NCBI GenBank assembly: GCA_035549195.1
Contig: DASZRK010000012.1
Location: forward strand, 87,854 to 151,853
Reading direction: 5' to 3'
DNA length: 64,000 bases
Source of the DNA: a bacterium
Lineage (GTDB): Bacteria > Oederibacteriota > Muellerivitia > Muellerivitales > Muellerivitaceae
In this document: positions 33,678 through 42,276 of the stretch, piece after piece
Layout of the letters: each line of letters begins with the position of its first letter
How positions within the stretch are numbered: position 1 is the stretch's first letter
Position numbers and translations under genes: made by a program
Notes under the pieces: generated by a model
The model's input: only the letters and a program-made list of their open reading frames with translations
Database searches by the model: none
Told to the model about the DNA's origin: nothing

Positions 33678-34562
33678 TTGGGTCTTTTCGCGAGGCGTTA
33701 TCGGATCTCTGAGAAAGGGGCCCTTGGGCCCTGGTTGGCCATCCTTTTGGCCTTGGTCGTTGCGGGGGCGGCCATTTGGCTCTACCTACGGACGCCCGCT
33801 CCCCCGGAGAACAACCCACCGACCCCCATTCCCAGGGCGGCGACCCCGACGCAGGTCGCCGTGGCCCCGTCGCCCGTGCCGACCCTCTCCCCGGGCCCCA
33901 AGATATGCCTCATCATCGACGACGGGGGCTATCAACGGGGTGAGGCCCTGAAGGCCCTCTACACCATCCGGGTCCCCATCACCGTTTCCATCATCCCGGA
34001 CGTGGAATTCTCCACGGTTTTGGCCGAGGAGTTCCCGGAGCACGGGATCGAGGTGATGTGCCATATGCCCATGGAAGGCCATGAAAAGGGAATGGTCGGC
34101 AATGCCTACAAGGCGTTGTTGCGCAAGGGGATGGATCCGTCCCTGGCCCGGCAACAGGTCATCGATGCCTTGAAAGGCCTGCCCCATTGCCGGGGCCTGA
34201 ACAACCACATGGGAAGCGTGGCGACGGAGGACCTGACCTTGATGAAAGCGGTTTGTTCGGTCCTCCGGGACCAAGGCCTTTATGTCATTGATTCCAGGAC
34301 GACCGCGAAAAGCCAGGTGGCCCGTGCCGCCCGGCAGGAAGGGGTCCCTTGCGCTTCGCGCAACGTGTTCCTGGATAATCAGGAAACACCGGGCGCCATC
34401 CAGGCTCAATTGGTCCAAGCGGCCGCTTATGCCCGAAAGCATGGGCTGGTCGTGGCCATCGGTCATTTCAAGGTCACCACCTTGAGGACCTTGAGCGAGG
34501 TCATCCCAGGGCTCGAAGAACAGGGTTTCCAGTTCGTCCATCCCAGCCAAGTGGTGAAGTGA
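33678..34562 (+). CDS. Divergent polysaccharide deacetylase family protein
   Basis: 294 residues from TTG 33678, 5 bases after ctpA. One N-terminal membrane helix (about residues 15-33), a Pro-rich linker and the divergent polysaccharide deacetylase domain: 'ICLIIDDGGYQ', 'VPITVSIIPD', 'IEVMCHMPME', 'LNNHMGSVAT', 'YVIDSRTT' and 'AIGHFKVTT'. The family is regularly found next to envC and ctpA; activity on peptidoglycan or another envelope glycan is presumed. The stop overlaps tsaD (GTGA). Confidence 0.93.
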   Translation: MGLFARRYRISEKGALGPWLAILLALVVAGAAIWLYLRTPAPPENNPPTPIPRAATPTQVAVAPSPVPTLSPGPKICLIIDDGGYQRGEALKALYTIRVPITVSIIPDVEFSTVLAEEFPEHGIEVMCHMPMEGHEKGMVGNAYKALLRKGMDPSLARQQVIDALKGLPHCRGLNNHMGSVATEDLTLMKAVCSVLRDQGLYVIDSRTTAKSQVARAARQEGVPCASRNVFLDNQETPGAIQAQLVQAAAYARKHGLVVAIGHFKVTTLRTLSEVIPGLEEQGFQFVHPSQVVK

Positions 34563-35578
34563 GGATGGCCCGGGAAAAGGACCTGGTCCTGGGGATCGAA
34601 TCCTCCTGCGATGAGACCGCGGCCGCGGTGGTGTTGGACGGGCACCGGGTCCTGGCCAACGAAGTGGCTTCCCAAGTCGATATCCATTCGCGTTATGGCG
34701 GCGTCGTACCGGAGGTCGCCTCCCGCCGCCATTTGGAGACCCTGCCCCTCCTGGTGGAAGAGGTCCTCAAACAGTCCCAGGTGGCCTATGACGATCTGTC
34801 GGGGATCGCCGTCACCGCTTCTCCCGGCCTGATCGGAGCCCTTTTGGTGGGGCTCTCGGCGGCCAAGGGCCTGGCTTTTCGTTTGCGCTTGCCCCTGGCC
34901 ACGGTCCATCACATCGAGGCCCATCTTTATGCGGTCCAATTGGACGCCGACCCGGTGGTGTTCCCGGCGGTGGGGCTCGCCATTTCTGGAGGCCATACCG
35001 AGCTCTATCGGATCGAGGATTGGGGGTCCTACCGTCTGCTGGCCTCGACCCGGGACGACGCGGCCGGGGAGGCTTTCGATAAGGTGGCCAAGTTGATGGG
35101 GTTGGGCTATCCGGGAGGACCGGTCATCGAAAAGCTCGCCCAAAGTTCCTTGGGGCCGGTCGATCGGTTCCCGGTTTCCCGGATGAAGGACGGGAGCCTC
35201 GATTTTTCCTTCAGCGGCTTGAAGACGGCGGTGATGCTGGAGATCAAGAAGACCCCTCCCCGGGATGACGGCGACCGGGCCCGGCTGGCCGCCCGTTTCC
35301 AGAAGACGGTCCTGGAAGAGGTCCTGACCCGGGTCGAAGAGGTCTTGGACCGGGAAAGACCGAGGTCCCTGGTCATGGGTGGCGGGGTGGCCTGCAACCA
35401 GGCCCTTCGCGAAGGATTGGGAACGGCCGCCCGGTCCCGGGGCATCGCCTTCCACGTTCCGCCCCCCAAATATTGTGCCGATAACGCCGCCATGATCGCG
35501 GGTTTGGGCGCCTATCGGATCGCCAAGGGCCAGGTCGCCTCCCTCTCGGCCACTGCCGCCCCTTACGCCAAGTTGTGA
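34559..35578 (+). CDS. tsaD: tRNA N6-adenosine threonylcarbamoyltransferase
   Basis: Transfers threonylcarbamoyl to A37 of ANN-decoding tRNAs. 339 residues of ASKHA fold: 'VLGIESSCDETAAAVV', 'YGGVVPEVASRRHLE', metal-binding 'HHIEAHLYA' (about 116), 'ISGGHTELYRI', 'DDAAGEAFDKVAKLMGLGYPGGP' (in parts) and 'GGGVACNQALR'. Start GTG 34559 overlaps the previous stop; ATG 34565 is also possible. tsaB and tsaE are not in the window. Confidence 0.97.
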   Translation: MRMAREKDLVLGIESSCDETAAAVVLDGHRVLANEVASQVDIHSRYGGVVPEVASRRHLETLPLLVEEVLKQSQVAYDDLSGIAVTASPGLIGALLVGLSAAKGLAFRLRLPLATVHHIEAHLYAVQLDADPVVFPAVGLAISGGHTELYRIEDWGSYRLLASTRDDAAGEAFDKVAKLMGLGYPGGPVIEKLAQSSLGPVDRFPVSRMKDGSLDFSFSGLKTAVMLEIKKTPPRDDGDRARLAARFQKTVLEEVLTRVEEVLDRERPRSLVMGGGVACNQALREGLGTAARSRGIAFHVPPPKYCADNAAMIAGLGAYRIAKGQVASLSATAAPYAKL

Positions 35579-35594
35579 CCTGGGCCGCCAAGCC

Positions 35595-35624
35595 TTGGGG
35601 GCCCTAATTCGGACCTGCTACAAT
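35595..35624 (+). promoter_or_regulatory. Promoter candidate for the MgtC-family gene, apparently leaderless
   Basis: TTGGGG (35595-35600), an 18-base spacer and TACAAT (35619-35624). The -10 ends 6 bases before the ATG at 35631, so transcription would be expected to begin at or next to the start codon. No ribosome-binding site precedes the ATG. Confidence 0.5.
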
Positions 35625-35630
35625 GCCCCT

Positions 35631-36308
35631 ATGAACGACCTCCCTTTTTTCCAGGATATCGGCCCCATCGCCATCCGGCTTTTGATCTCGATCTTTTGCG
35701 CCGGACTCATTGGATGGGACCGCGAGCGCCTGAGGAAGCCCGCGGGGCTGAGGACCCATATCCTGGTGGGGATCGGGGCCTGTCTCATGACCCTGATCTC
35801 CCTTTTGATGAGCCGGGTCGAGAACGGAACGGTGATCTTCGATTCCCGGATCGCGGCCAATGTGGTGGTCGGGATCGGATTCCTGGGGGCGGGAACCATC
35901 CTCCATCCGCGGGAAGGGGTGGTGTCGGGTTTGACCACGGCCGCCAGCCTCTGGGTCGTGGCCGGGATCGGCATCGCGGTGGGTTGCGGCTTTTATGCCG
36001 GGGCTTTTTTGACCACGGTCCTGGTGCTTTTGACCCTCTATCTCATGAACCGACTGGACGACCACATCGAGGGCACCCTTTACCATAGTGTGACCATCCA
36101 TGCTAGGATGACGCCCCATTTGACCGAAGATGCCAAGGAACTCCTGAGGACCATCGGCATCAGGATCGTCCGGACCATGACGGTCAACGAAGCGCCGGAG
36201 GGAAAGACCGTGACCATCCATATCCATCCGGTCCCCCTGGCCAAGGGAAAGCAGGCCGCCCGCCGCATCGAGAAACTCAGGGGCGTCCGGGAAGTGGAGT
36301 TGAACTGA
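35631..36308 (+). CDS. MgtC/SapB-family membrane protein
   Basis: ATG 35631 gives 225 residues; an in-frame upstream start at 35595 would cover the likely promoter. Four to five membrane helices carry the MgtC motifs 'GLIGWDRERLRKPAGLRTHILVGIGACLMTLIS' (in parts) and 'RIAANVVVGIGFLGAGTIL', then a C-terminal ACT-like cytoplasmic domain. MgtC proteins affect Mg2+ homeostasis and, in Salmonella, the F1Fo ATPase. The stop overlaps the dus start (TGATG). Confidence 0.93.
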   Translation: MNDLPFFQDIGPIAIRLLISIFCAGLIGWDRERLRKPAGLRTHILVGIGACLMTLISLLMSRVENGTVIFDSRIAANVVVGIGFLGAGTILHPREGVVSGLTTAASLWVVAGIGIAVGCGFYAGAFLTTVLVLLTLYLMNRLDDHIEGTLYHSVTIHARMTPHLTEDAKELLRTIGIRIVRTMTVNEAPEGKTVTIHIHPVPLAKGKQAARRIEKLRGVREVELN

Positions 36309-37426
36309 TGAGCGTGCTGCCACGAGAGGATAAAGGGGCCATCGACCAGGCCCCAGGGACCCCGCCCCCCCAGGCCCTGGATGGCGCCCCCATGGCCGCG
36401 TTCGGCAAGGCCGCCCGCGAGTTCAAGCTGGGCGACCTGATCCTGAACGGCCGGGTCTTCCTGGCCCCCATGGCGGGGTATACGGATACCGCCTTCCGCC
36501 GCCTGGCAAGGCGCTATGGCGCGGCCATGGTGGTCACCGAGATGGTGTCCTCGCGGGCACTGATCGCCGGGAGCGACAAGACCAACGACCTGATGGAATT
36601 CACCGAGCCCGAGCGTCCCGTGGGCGTGCAGCTTTTCGGCGGCGACCCCGGCATCATGGGGGAAGCGGCGGCCCGGGTGGCCGAGGAAGTGAAGCCCGAC
36701 CTCATCGACATCAATTTCGGCTGTCCCGTGGGAAAGATCCTCAAGTGCGACGCGGGGGCCGCGGTCCTGAAGGAGCCCCAACGGGCCGGATGGATCGTGG
36801 AGGCCATGGTGAAGGCCACGGACGGCAAGGTGCCCATCACGGTCAAGACCCGGGCCGGGTTCGACACCATGGACAATTCGGTCTTCGAGCTCTTGCAGTC
36901 GGTGGAAGAGGCGGGGGCCTCGGCCCTGGCCATCCACGCCCGCACCCGCAACCAGATGTTCGAGGGAAAGGCCGATTGGGAGATCATCGCGAGGCTCAAG
37001 CAGAAGGCGCACATCCCCATCATCGGGAACGGGGACGTGAAGAGCGCCGCCGATGCCTATCGCCTATTCCAGCAGACCCATTGCGACGGCATCATGATCG
37101 GGCGGGGAAGCATGGGCGCGCCCTGGATCTTCGAGGAGATCAACCATTACCTGGAAACGGGGAAACCCCTGCAGGGTTTCAGCCTGAAATTCCGCTTGGG
37201 AGTCGCCCTCGAACAGTTGAAGTGCTCCATCGAGGTGAAGGGACCGAGGATGGGGCTCATGGAGATGAAAAAGCACCTGACCCATTACCTCAAGGGCTTC
37301 GAGGGCGCGAAGGACCTTCGACAGAAATTGCTCACTTCCGACGACGCCGATTGGGTGGTCAAAACCCTGGGTGAGATCATCGGGACATTGCCCGAAATGG
37401 ACCCTATCCCGGTCCAGGCTTCCTGA
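36308..37426 (+). CDS. dusB: tRNA-dihydrouridine synthase (DusB-like)
   Basis: FMN-dependent reduction of uridines in tRNA. 372 residues with an unusual Pro/Ala-rich N-terminal extension of about 38 residues, then the TIM barrel: 'FLAPMAGYTDTAFRRLARRYGA' (in parts), catalytic Cys in 'NFGCPVGKILKCDAGAAVL', 'HARTRNQMFEGKADW' and 'IIGNGDVKSAADA', plus the C-terminal helical domain. Start ATG 36308 overlaps the MgtC-family stop; a later start near residue 29 (ATG 36392) is also in frame. Confidence 0.94.
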   Translation: MSVLPREDKGAIDQAPGTPPPQALDGAPMAAFGKAAREFKLGDLILNGRVFLAPMAGYTDTAFRRLARRYGAAMVVTEMVSSRALIAGSDKTNDLMEFTEPERPVGVQLFGGDPGIMGEAAARVAEEVKPDLIDINFGCPVGKILKCDAGAAVLKEPQRAGWIVEAMVKATDGKVPITVKTRAGFDTMDNSVFELLQSVEEAGASALAIHARTRNQMFEGKADWEIIARLKQKAHIPIIGNGDVKSAADAYRLFQQTHCDGIMIGRGSMGAPWIFEEINHYLETGKPLQGFSLKFRLGVALEQLKCSIEVKGPRMGLMEMKKHLTHYLKGFEGAKDLRQKLLTSDDADWVVKTLGEIIGTLPEMDPIPVQAS

Positions 37427-37429
37427 CCC

Positions 37430-38044
37430 TTGGAGGACCTCCTCTATTCGGCGGACGTGGCGGTCTTCCGTTGGATCAACCGGGGCTGGTCCTGCCCCTT
37501 CCTGGATTCTTTTTTTTCCTATATCACGGACTACCGTCATCCCCTCATGTTGGCTCTCATTGTGGTCCCGGTCTTTTATTGGCTTTGGAAGGGAGGGTCC
37601 CAGGGGCGCTGGCTGGTCTTGAGCCTTTTCGCCGCCGTCCTGATCTCCGACCAGACGGCCAGCCATGCGATCAAGGGCCTGGTCGAACGGGTCCGGCCCT
37701 GCAACGCCCTGGACGGTGTGCTGACCCCCTTGGGGAAGAGCGGGGCTTTCTCCTTTCCCTCCAGCCACGCGGCGAACATGGGTTCTTCCATGTTCCTTTT
37801 GTCGATGGCCTTTCCCGCCCGGCGGCCCCTCTTCCTCCTCATCGCCCTTTTGGTCGGTCTGTCTCGGGTCTATTTAGGCCTCCATTACCCTTCGGACGTC
37901 CTTTCGGGTTATGTCCTCGGGGTCCTCTGTGGTTGGGGTGTTTGGTGGATGGTGGAAAGGATAAGAAAACCCGTTTTGGAGACCGGGGAGGTCAAACGGG
38001 GACCATTGGCCGCGAAGAAGCGAAGGAAAACCAAAAAAGCGTAG
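37430..38044 (+). CDS. PAP2-family membrane phosphatase
   Basis: 204 residues from TTG 37430. Six hydrophobic helices carry the acid-phosphatase triad: KX6RP in 'KGLVERVRP', 'PSSHAAN' and 'SRVYLGLHYPSD'. Such proteins dephosphorylate undecaprenyl or phosphatidyl pyrophosphates at the outer face of the inner membrane; a BacA-independent undecaprenyl-PP phosphatase role is plausible next to wall genes. The tail is Lys/Arg rich. Confidence 0.93.
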   Translation: MEDLLYSADVAVFRWINRGWSCPFLDSFFSYITDYRHPLMLALIVVPVFYWLWKGGSQGRWLVLSLFAAVLISDQTASHAIKGLVERVRPCNALDGVLTPLGKSGAFSFPSSHAANMGSSMFLLSMAFPARRPLFLLIALLVGLSRVYLGLHYPSDVLSGYVLGVLCGWGVWWMVERIRKPVLETGEVKRGPLAAKKRRKTKKA

Positions 38045-38098
38045 AATATGGGATATTCGCGCCTTCGGCTCTTCGCGGTGCGATCCAGGAAAGTATGA

Positions 38099-39013
38099 AT
38101 GTCCGAAAAGAACGCCATTAAACCCGCCACCCTTTACCTGGTCGCCACTCCCATCGGGAACCTGGAGGATATGACCTTCCGGGCCCTGAAGGTCCTCCGG
38201 GAGGTCCAACTGGTGGCCGCGGAGGACACCCGCAACAGCCTCAAGCTCCTGACCCATTTCGGCATCCAACCGGCCAAGCTCATTTCCTGCTTCGAACACA
38301 ATGAGGTCAAACGTACCTCGGAGATCCTGGACGTGCTGGGTGGAGGAGGGGCGGTCGCCTTGATCACCGATGCCGGGATGCCGGGCATCTCGGATCCCGG
38401 GTCCCAGGTGGTCAAAGCGGTGGTGGAGAAAGGATTCGCGGTGGTCCCGGTGCCGGGGCCTTCGGCCTTGATCGCAGCCCTTCCGGCCTCGGGTTTTCCC
38501 GCGAGCCCCTTCACCTTCGCGGGGTTCCTGCCCGCCAAGGCCTCGGACCGGCAAAAGGCCCTGCACCAAATGAAATCCTTCGAACAGACGCTGGTCTTCT
38601 ATGAATCGCCCCACCGCTTGCGCGCCAGCCTCAAGGATATGATGAACGTTTTCGGGAACCGGTCAGGGGTGGTGGGCCGGGAGCTGACCAAACTCCATGA
38701 GGAATTCGTGCGTGGGAACCTTCAGGAGCTTTGGAAGCATTTCAAAGCGGTGGAGCCCAAGGGAGAGTTCGTGGTCATGGTGGAGGGGGCCGAGCCCTTC
38801 GATCGCTCCATGCCGGAAAAATGGGCGGGGGTCTCCATCGCCGATCAATTGGTGCGGATGATGAAGGATCAGGGGTTGTCCAAGACCGAGGCGGTCAAGT
38901 CGGTCGCTAAACTCCGGGACCTGCCCCGGGAAGTGGTCTATCGGATCGCCACCGAGATCAAATGGGAAGAGGCCGGGGATCCGGGATCGGCCGCCGGCCC
39001 CGGGGAAGAATAA
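38099..39013 (+). CDS. rsmI: 16S rRNA (cytidine-1402-2'-O)-methyltransferase
   Basis: 304 residues. SAM-dependent tetrapyrrole-methylase fold: 'LYLVATPIGNLEDMTFRAL', 'VAAEDTRNSLKLLTHFGI', 'LITDAGMPGISDPG', 'VPVPGPSALIAALPASG' and 'FYESPHRL'. Start ATG 38099. The 54-base gap upstream has TAGAAT (38042-38047) as a possible -10 and an inverted repeat GAATAT-GGG-ATATTC (38044-38058). Confidence 0.96.
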   Translation: MSEKNAIKPATLYLVATPIGNLEDMTFRALKVLREVQLVAAEDTRNSLKLLTHFGIQPAKLISCFEHNEVKRTSEILDVLGGGGAVALITDAGMPGISDPGSQVVKAVVEKGFAVVPVPGPSALIAALPASGFPASPFTFAGFLPAKASDRQKALHQMKSFEQTLVFYESPHRLRASLKDMMNVFGNRSGVVGRELTKLHEEFVRGNLQELWKHFKAVEPKGEFVVMVEGAEPFDRSMPEKWAGVSIADQLVRMMKDQGLSKTEAVKSVAKLRDLPREVVYRIATEIKWEEAGDPGSAAGPGEE

Positions 39014-39030
39014 AGGCACAAGGGACGCTT

Positions 39031-39729
39031 TTGGCCAAGGTCAGAAAATTCTTGTTCGGGATCATCCTCAAGTTTTTTTCCGGGTGCCTGATGTTGTGGC
39101 TTTCCGCCGTGGCCGTCTGCGTGGTGGGATCCGCCTTGCCGCAGGTCCCTTGGGGCGAAACCCCGACCTGGGTCTTTCTCGGCGGGTTCGCCGCCTATTT
39201 CGCCGTCCATTTCCTTCTTTCCAAACCCATCCTGACCCATGTCATGGCCCACGAATTGACACACGCGTTGGCCGCCATGGCCCTGGGCGGCAAGGTCACT
39301 TCCATCCAAGCCTCGACGAGCGGCGGGACGACGGTCACGAACCGCTCCCATCTTTTCGTCAGTTTGGCGCCTTATATCTTCCCTTTTTACACCGCCGTGA
39401 CATTGATGGTCTATGCGATCGCGGCGGACCGCTTCAAGGTCTATCTTCTTTTCCTGGTCGGCTTCACCTATGCGTTCCATTTGGCGCTGACGGTTTGGTC
39501 CTTGTCCCATCACCAACCCGACCTGGATGAGGGTGGGGTGGCCTTCTCCTTGATTTTCATTTTTACGGGAAATATGATTGTCTTAATGCTCCTCTTCACC
39601 TTCGTGTGGCCGCAGGCGCTTCCGCTTTCCGCCGTGTTTTCCGGGTCTCTGAGTTGGTCCCATCGTTTCGGTTCGACCCTTTTCCATTTCCTGAAGCCGT
39701 ATTTCGTCCCACCGGAGGCTAAGCCATGA
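39031..39729 (+). CDS. Membrane protein with HEXXH motif (M50-like putative metalloprotease)
   Basis: TTG 39031 gives 232 residues; codons upstream overlap rsmI. Five or so membrane helices; the second or third ends in 'HVMAHELTHALAAMALGGKV', an HEXXH zinc-protease motif inside a membrane helix as in site-2 proteases. A later 'VSLAPYIFPFYT' might hold accessory residues, but the second M50 motif (NPDG-like) is not evident. No PDZ domain. Overlaps the PhoH gene (ATGA). Function unknown; a protease role is a hypothesis. Confidence 0.65.
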   Translation: MAKVRKFLFGIILKFFSGCLMLWLSAVAVCVVGSALPQVPWGETPTWVFLGGFAAYFAVHFLLSKPILTHVMAHELTHALAAMALGGKVTSIQASTSGGTTVTNRSHLFVSLAPYIFPFYTAVTLMVYAIAADRFKVYLLFLVGFTYAFHLALTVWSLSHHQPDLDEGGVAFSLIFIFTGNMIVLMLLFTFVWPQALPLSAVFSGSLSWSHRFGSTLFHFLKPYFVPPEAKP

Positions 39730-41051
39730 AGAAGACCTTCGTCCTGGATACCAACGTCCTCATCCACAACCCCCATTCGCTGGAATCCTTCGAGGACAAT
39801 ACGGTGGTGATCCCCCTGGGGGTCCTGGAGGAACTGGACACCTTCAAAAAATACGAGGACGAACGGGGCCGGAACGCCCGGGAAGTGGCCCGGATGCTGG
39901 ACAACCTCCGCGCCAAGGGGAACCTGCAGGAGGGGATCCCCCTGGCGAGCGGGGGCATCCTGAAGGTCGACATCAGTTCCCCCACGACCCACCTGCCGGC
40001 CTCTTTGGCCCATATCAAGATCGACAACAACATCATTGGGATCGCCCTGGACCTCAAGGAAAAGGGCGAGAACGTCAAGTTCATCACCAAGGACATCAAC
40101 CTGCGCATCAAGGCCGACGCCTTGGGCGTTGTGTCGGAGGATTTCGAGACCAATAAGGTCAATATCGACGAGCTCTATCCCGGCTGGGCCCAGGTCACGG
40201 TGAAGGATGCCCAGATCGACGAGTTCTATAAAAAGGGATCCATTTCCCTCAAGGATTTCGACGAAAGGCCCCTTTACGAGAACGAGTTCCTCGTGCTCAA
40301 AAGCGACATCCACGAATCCAAGACGGCCTTGGGGATCTACCGGGAGGCCAATAAGGACGCCCAAGCCCTTTGGTTCAAGGAACCGGAAGCTTGGGGCATC
40401 CGGCACCTGAACCGGGAGCAACTCTTCGCCTTGAACCTTCTCTTGAACGACCGGATTTGCATGGTGACCCTGGTGGGATCCGCCGGGACGGGCAAGACCC
40501 TTTTGGCCCTGGCCACGGGGCTCTTGAAGACCTTGGACGAGAAGAAATACCGACGGGTCCTGGTATCCCGGCCCATCGTCCCCATGGGCAAGGACATCGG
40601 TTATCTTCCCGGGACCAAGGACGAAAAGCTGATGAACTGGATGCAACCCATTTTCGACAACCTGGAATTCATCCTGGACAAAGGGCACCTGCAAAGCGAT
40701 GCGGAGGAGGTGGACGACAAGGTCCAATACTTGCTGGATTCCCATAAATTGGAAATGGAGGCCCTGACCTATATCCGGGGCCGTTCCATCCCCAAGCAAT
40801 TCATGATCGTGGACGAGGCCCAGAACCTGACCCCCCATGAGATCAAGACCATCGTGTCCCGCGCCGGGGTGGGCACCAAGATCGTGCTGACCGGCGATCC
40901 CTACCAGATCGACAACCCCTACCTGGACGCTTCCTCCAACGGCATGGTCTACCTGGCCGAACGCTTCAAAGGCAACGAGATGTTCGGGCACATCACCCTC
41001 TCCAAGAGCGAACGTTCGCCCTTGGCGGCCTTGGCCGCGAAAGCGCTCTGA
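39726..41051 (+). CDS. PIN-PhoH family protein (PhoH2/YlaK type)
   Basis: 441 residues: an N-terminal PIN nuclease domain ('KTFVLDTNVLIHNP', acidic 'GVLEELDTFKK', 'ITKDINLRIKA'; about residues 1-145) fused to a PhoH ATPase (about 215-440) with Walker A '[11 protein letters not shown]', Walker B 'FMIVDEAQNLTP' and 'LTGDPYQID'. PhoH2 proteins are reported as RNA helicase-ribonucleases. Start ATG 39726 overlaps the preceding stop. Good match over the full length. Confidence 0.95.
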   Translation: MKKTFVLDTNVLIHNPHSLESFEDNTVVIPLGVLEELDTFKKYEDERGRNAREVARMLDNLRAKGNLQEGIPLASGGILKVDISSPTTHLPASLAHIKIDNNIIGIALDLKEKGENVKFITKDINLRIKADALGVVSEDFETNKVNIDELYPGWAQVTVKDAQIDEFYKKGSISLKDFDERPLYENEFLVLKSDIHESKTALGIYREANKDAQALWFKEPEAWGIRHLNREQLFALNLLLNDRICMVTLVGSAGTGKTLLALATGLLKTLDEKKYRRVLVSRPIVPMGKDIGYLPGTKDEKLMNWMQPIFDNLEFILDKGHLQSDAEEVDDKVQYLLDSHKLEMEALTYIRGRSIPKQFMIVDEAQNLTPHEIKTIVSRAGVGTKIVLTGDPYQIDNPYLDASSNGMVYLAERFKGNEMFGHITLSKSERSPLAALAAKAL

Positions 41052-41064
41052 ACCGGGGGACTTC

Positions 41065-42069
41065 ATGGCTTCCACGAAAAGACCATTGATCGGGATCACC
41101 ATGGGCGATCCGGGTGGGATCGGAGGGGAAGTGACCCTCAAGGCCCTTTCGAAGATGACCGGATCTTCCAGGGCCCAGTTCCTTCTGTTAGGCGATTTCA
41201 AACTCTGGAAGACGCTCGCCAAGAAATTCCATTTCAAAAAATCGTTGATCTGGGTCAACGACGCCGAACTGGGCCGGGACCTGAAAAAAGGGATCGCGGT
41301 CCTCGACCTGGGTGGCGTCAAGAAGGTCCGGTGGGGAAAGGTCACCGCTCCCCAGGGTGCCGCAGCGGTCCGTTATATTTGCGAGGGGGCGCGGCTGGCC
41401 TTGGAGGGGGAAGTGGATGCCTTGGTCACGGCGCCCATCCATAAGGAAGCCATCCATAAGGCGGGTTGTCCTTATCCCGGCCACACGGAATTATTGGCCA
41501 AGCTTTCGGGCACCCAGGATTACGCCATGATGATGGTGGGTGGACCTTTCCGTATCGTCCTGCAGTCCATTCACGAACCTTTGTCCAAGGCGTTCTCCTT
41601 CATCAAGCCGAGCTTGGTTTGGGAAAAATTGGAGCTGACCCATAGGACCTTACGGAAGTGGTTCGGGATCAAGGGCCCCCGTATCGCGGTGGCGGGAGTG
41701 AATCCCCACGCGGGAGAAGGCGGAGCGTTCGGGAAGGAAGAGATCAAGGTGTTGGCCCCGATCGTCCAAAAGGCGCAAAAAATGGGGTGGCAGGTCTCGG
41801 GCCCCCATCCACCTGACACCTTGTTCTATTGGGCGTCCAAGAAGCCCTATGACGCCATCCTCTGCATGTACCACGACCAGGGCCTGATCCCGCTGAAGCT
41901 GGCGGCCTTCGACGAGGGGGTCAATTTGACCCTGGGGCTACCCTTTATCCGGACCTCACCGGACCACGGGACGGCCTTTGATATCGCTGGGAAGGGGGTG
42001 GCCAAGCCCGAAAGCATGGTGGCGGCCATCCATATGGCGGAAATGCTGGCGAATAAAAGGCTCCATTAA
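41065..42069 (+). CDS. pdxA: 4-hydroxythreonine-4-phosphate dehydrogenase
   Basis: 334 residues. Oxidises 4-phosphohydroxythreonine in the DXP-dependent vitamin B6 route, upstream of PdxJ. Signatures: 'GITMGDPGGIGGEV', 'VTAPIHKEAIHKAG', zinc-binding His in 'YPGHTELLA', 'VAGVNPHAGEGGAFG', 'YHDQGLIPLK' and 'TSPDHGTAFDIAGKG'. Start ATG 41065 follows GGGGGACTTC. Confidence 0.97.
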   Translation: MASTKRPLIGITMGDPGGIGGEVTLKALSKMTGSSRAQFLLLGDFKLWKTLAKKFHFKKSLIWVNDAELGRDLKKGIAVLDLGGVKKVRWGKVTAPQGAAAVRYICEGARLALEGEVDALVTAPIHKEAIHKAGCPYPGHTELLAKLSGTQDYAMMMVGGPFRIVLQSIHEPLSKAFSFIKPSLVWEKLELTHRTLRKWFGIKGPRIAVAGVNPHAGEGGAFGKEEIKVLAPIVQKAQKMGWQVSGPHPPDTLFYWASKKPYDAILCMYHDQGLIPLKLAAFDEGVNLTLGLPFIRTSPDHGTAFDIAGKGVAKPESMVAAIHMAEMLANKRLH

Positions 42070-42276
42070 ACCGATAGTCCCGCAGTTGCCGTGTTGAGGC
42101 CCCCAAAGTCCAATCCCTCAAAACAACCTAAAAAAGCGGCCGACGCCCAAGGCAGCGGAAACCCCTTTTTTAACCGCAAAAATGACTTATATCAAAAAGA
42201 CAATGGATTGTTATGAGAATTGACCCCGGGTGATAACGTTCTTTCCAGAACGGGAAAACCAATGCGGAGGGGTCCA
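42070..42276 (+). other. Intergenic region upstream of the stalk protein
   Basis: 207 bases of mixed composition. It contains a 6-bp hairpin CGTTCT-TTCC-AGAACG (42237-42252), an A/T-rich stretch (about 42165-42220) that may hold a promoter, and GGAGGGG (42266-42272) as a strong ribosome-binding site for GTG 42277. I find no well-spaced -35/-10 pair and no riboswitch I recognise. Confidence 0.4.

Noticed and set aside
39510..41345. 611-codon open frame on the minus strand
   Set aside because: Antisense to the PIN-PhoH and pdxA genes, which are well supported. Composition is that of a shadow frame.
42070..42276. Possible c-di-GMP or other riboswitch upstream of the stalk protein
   Set aside because: I looked for the conserved c-di-GMP-I core and other familiar aptamer motifs and found none.
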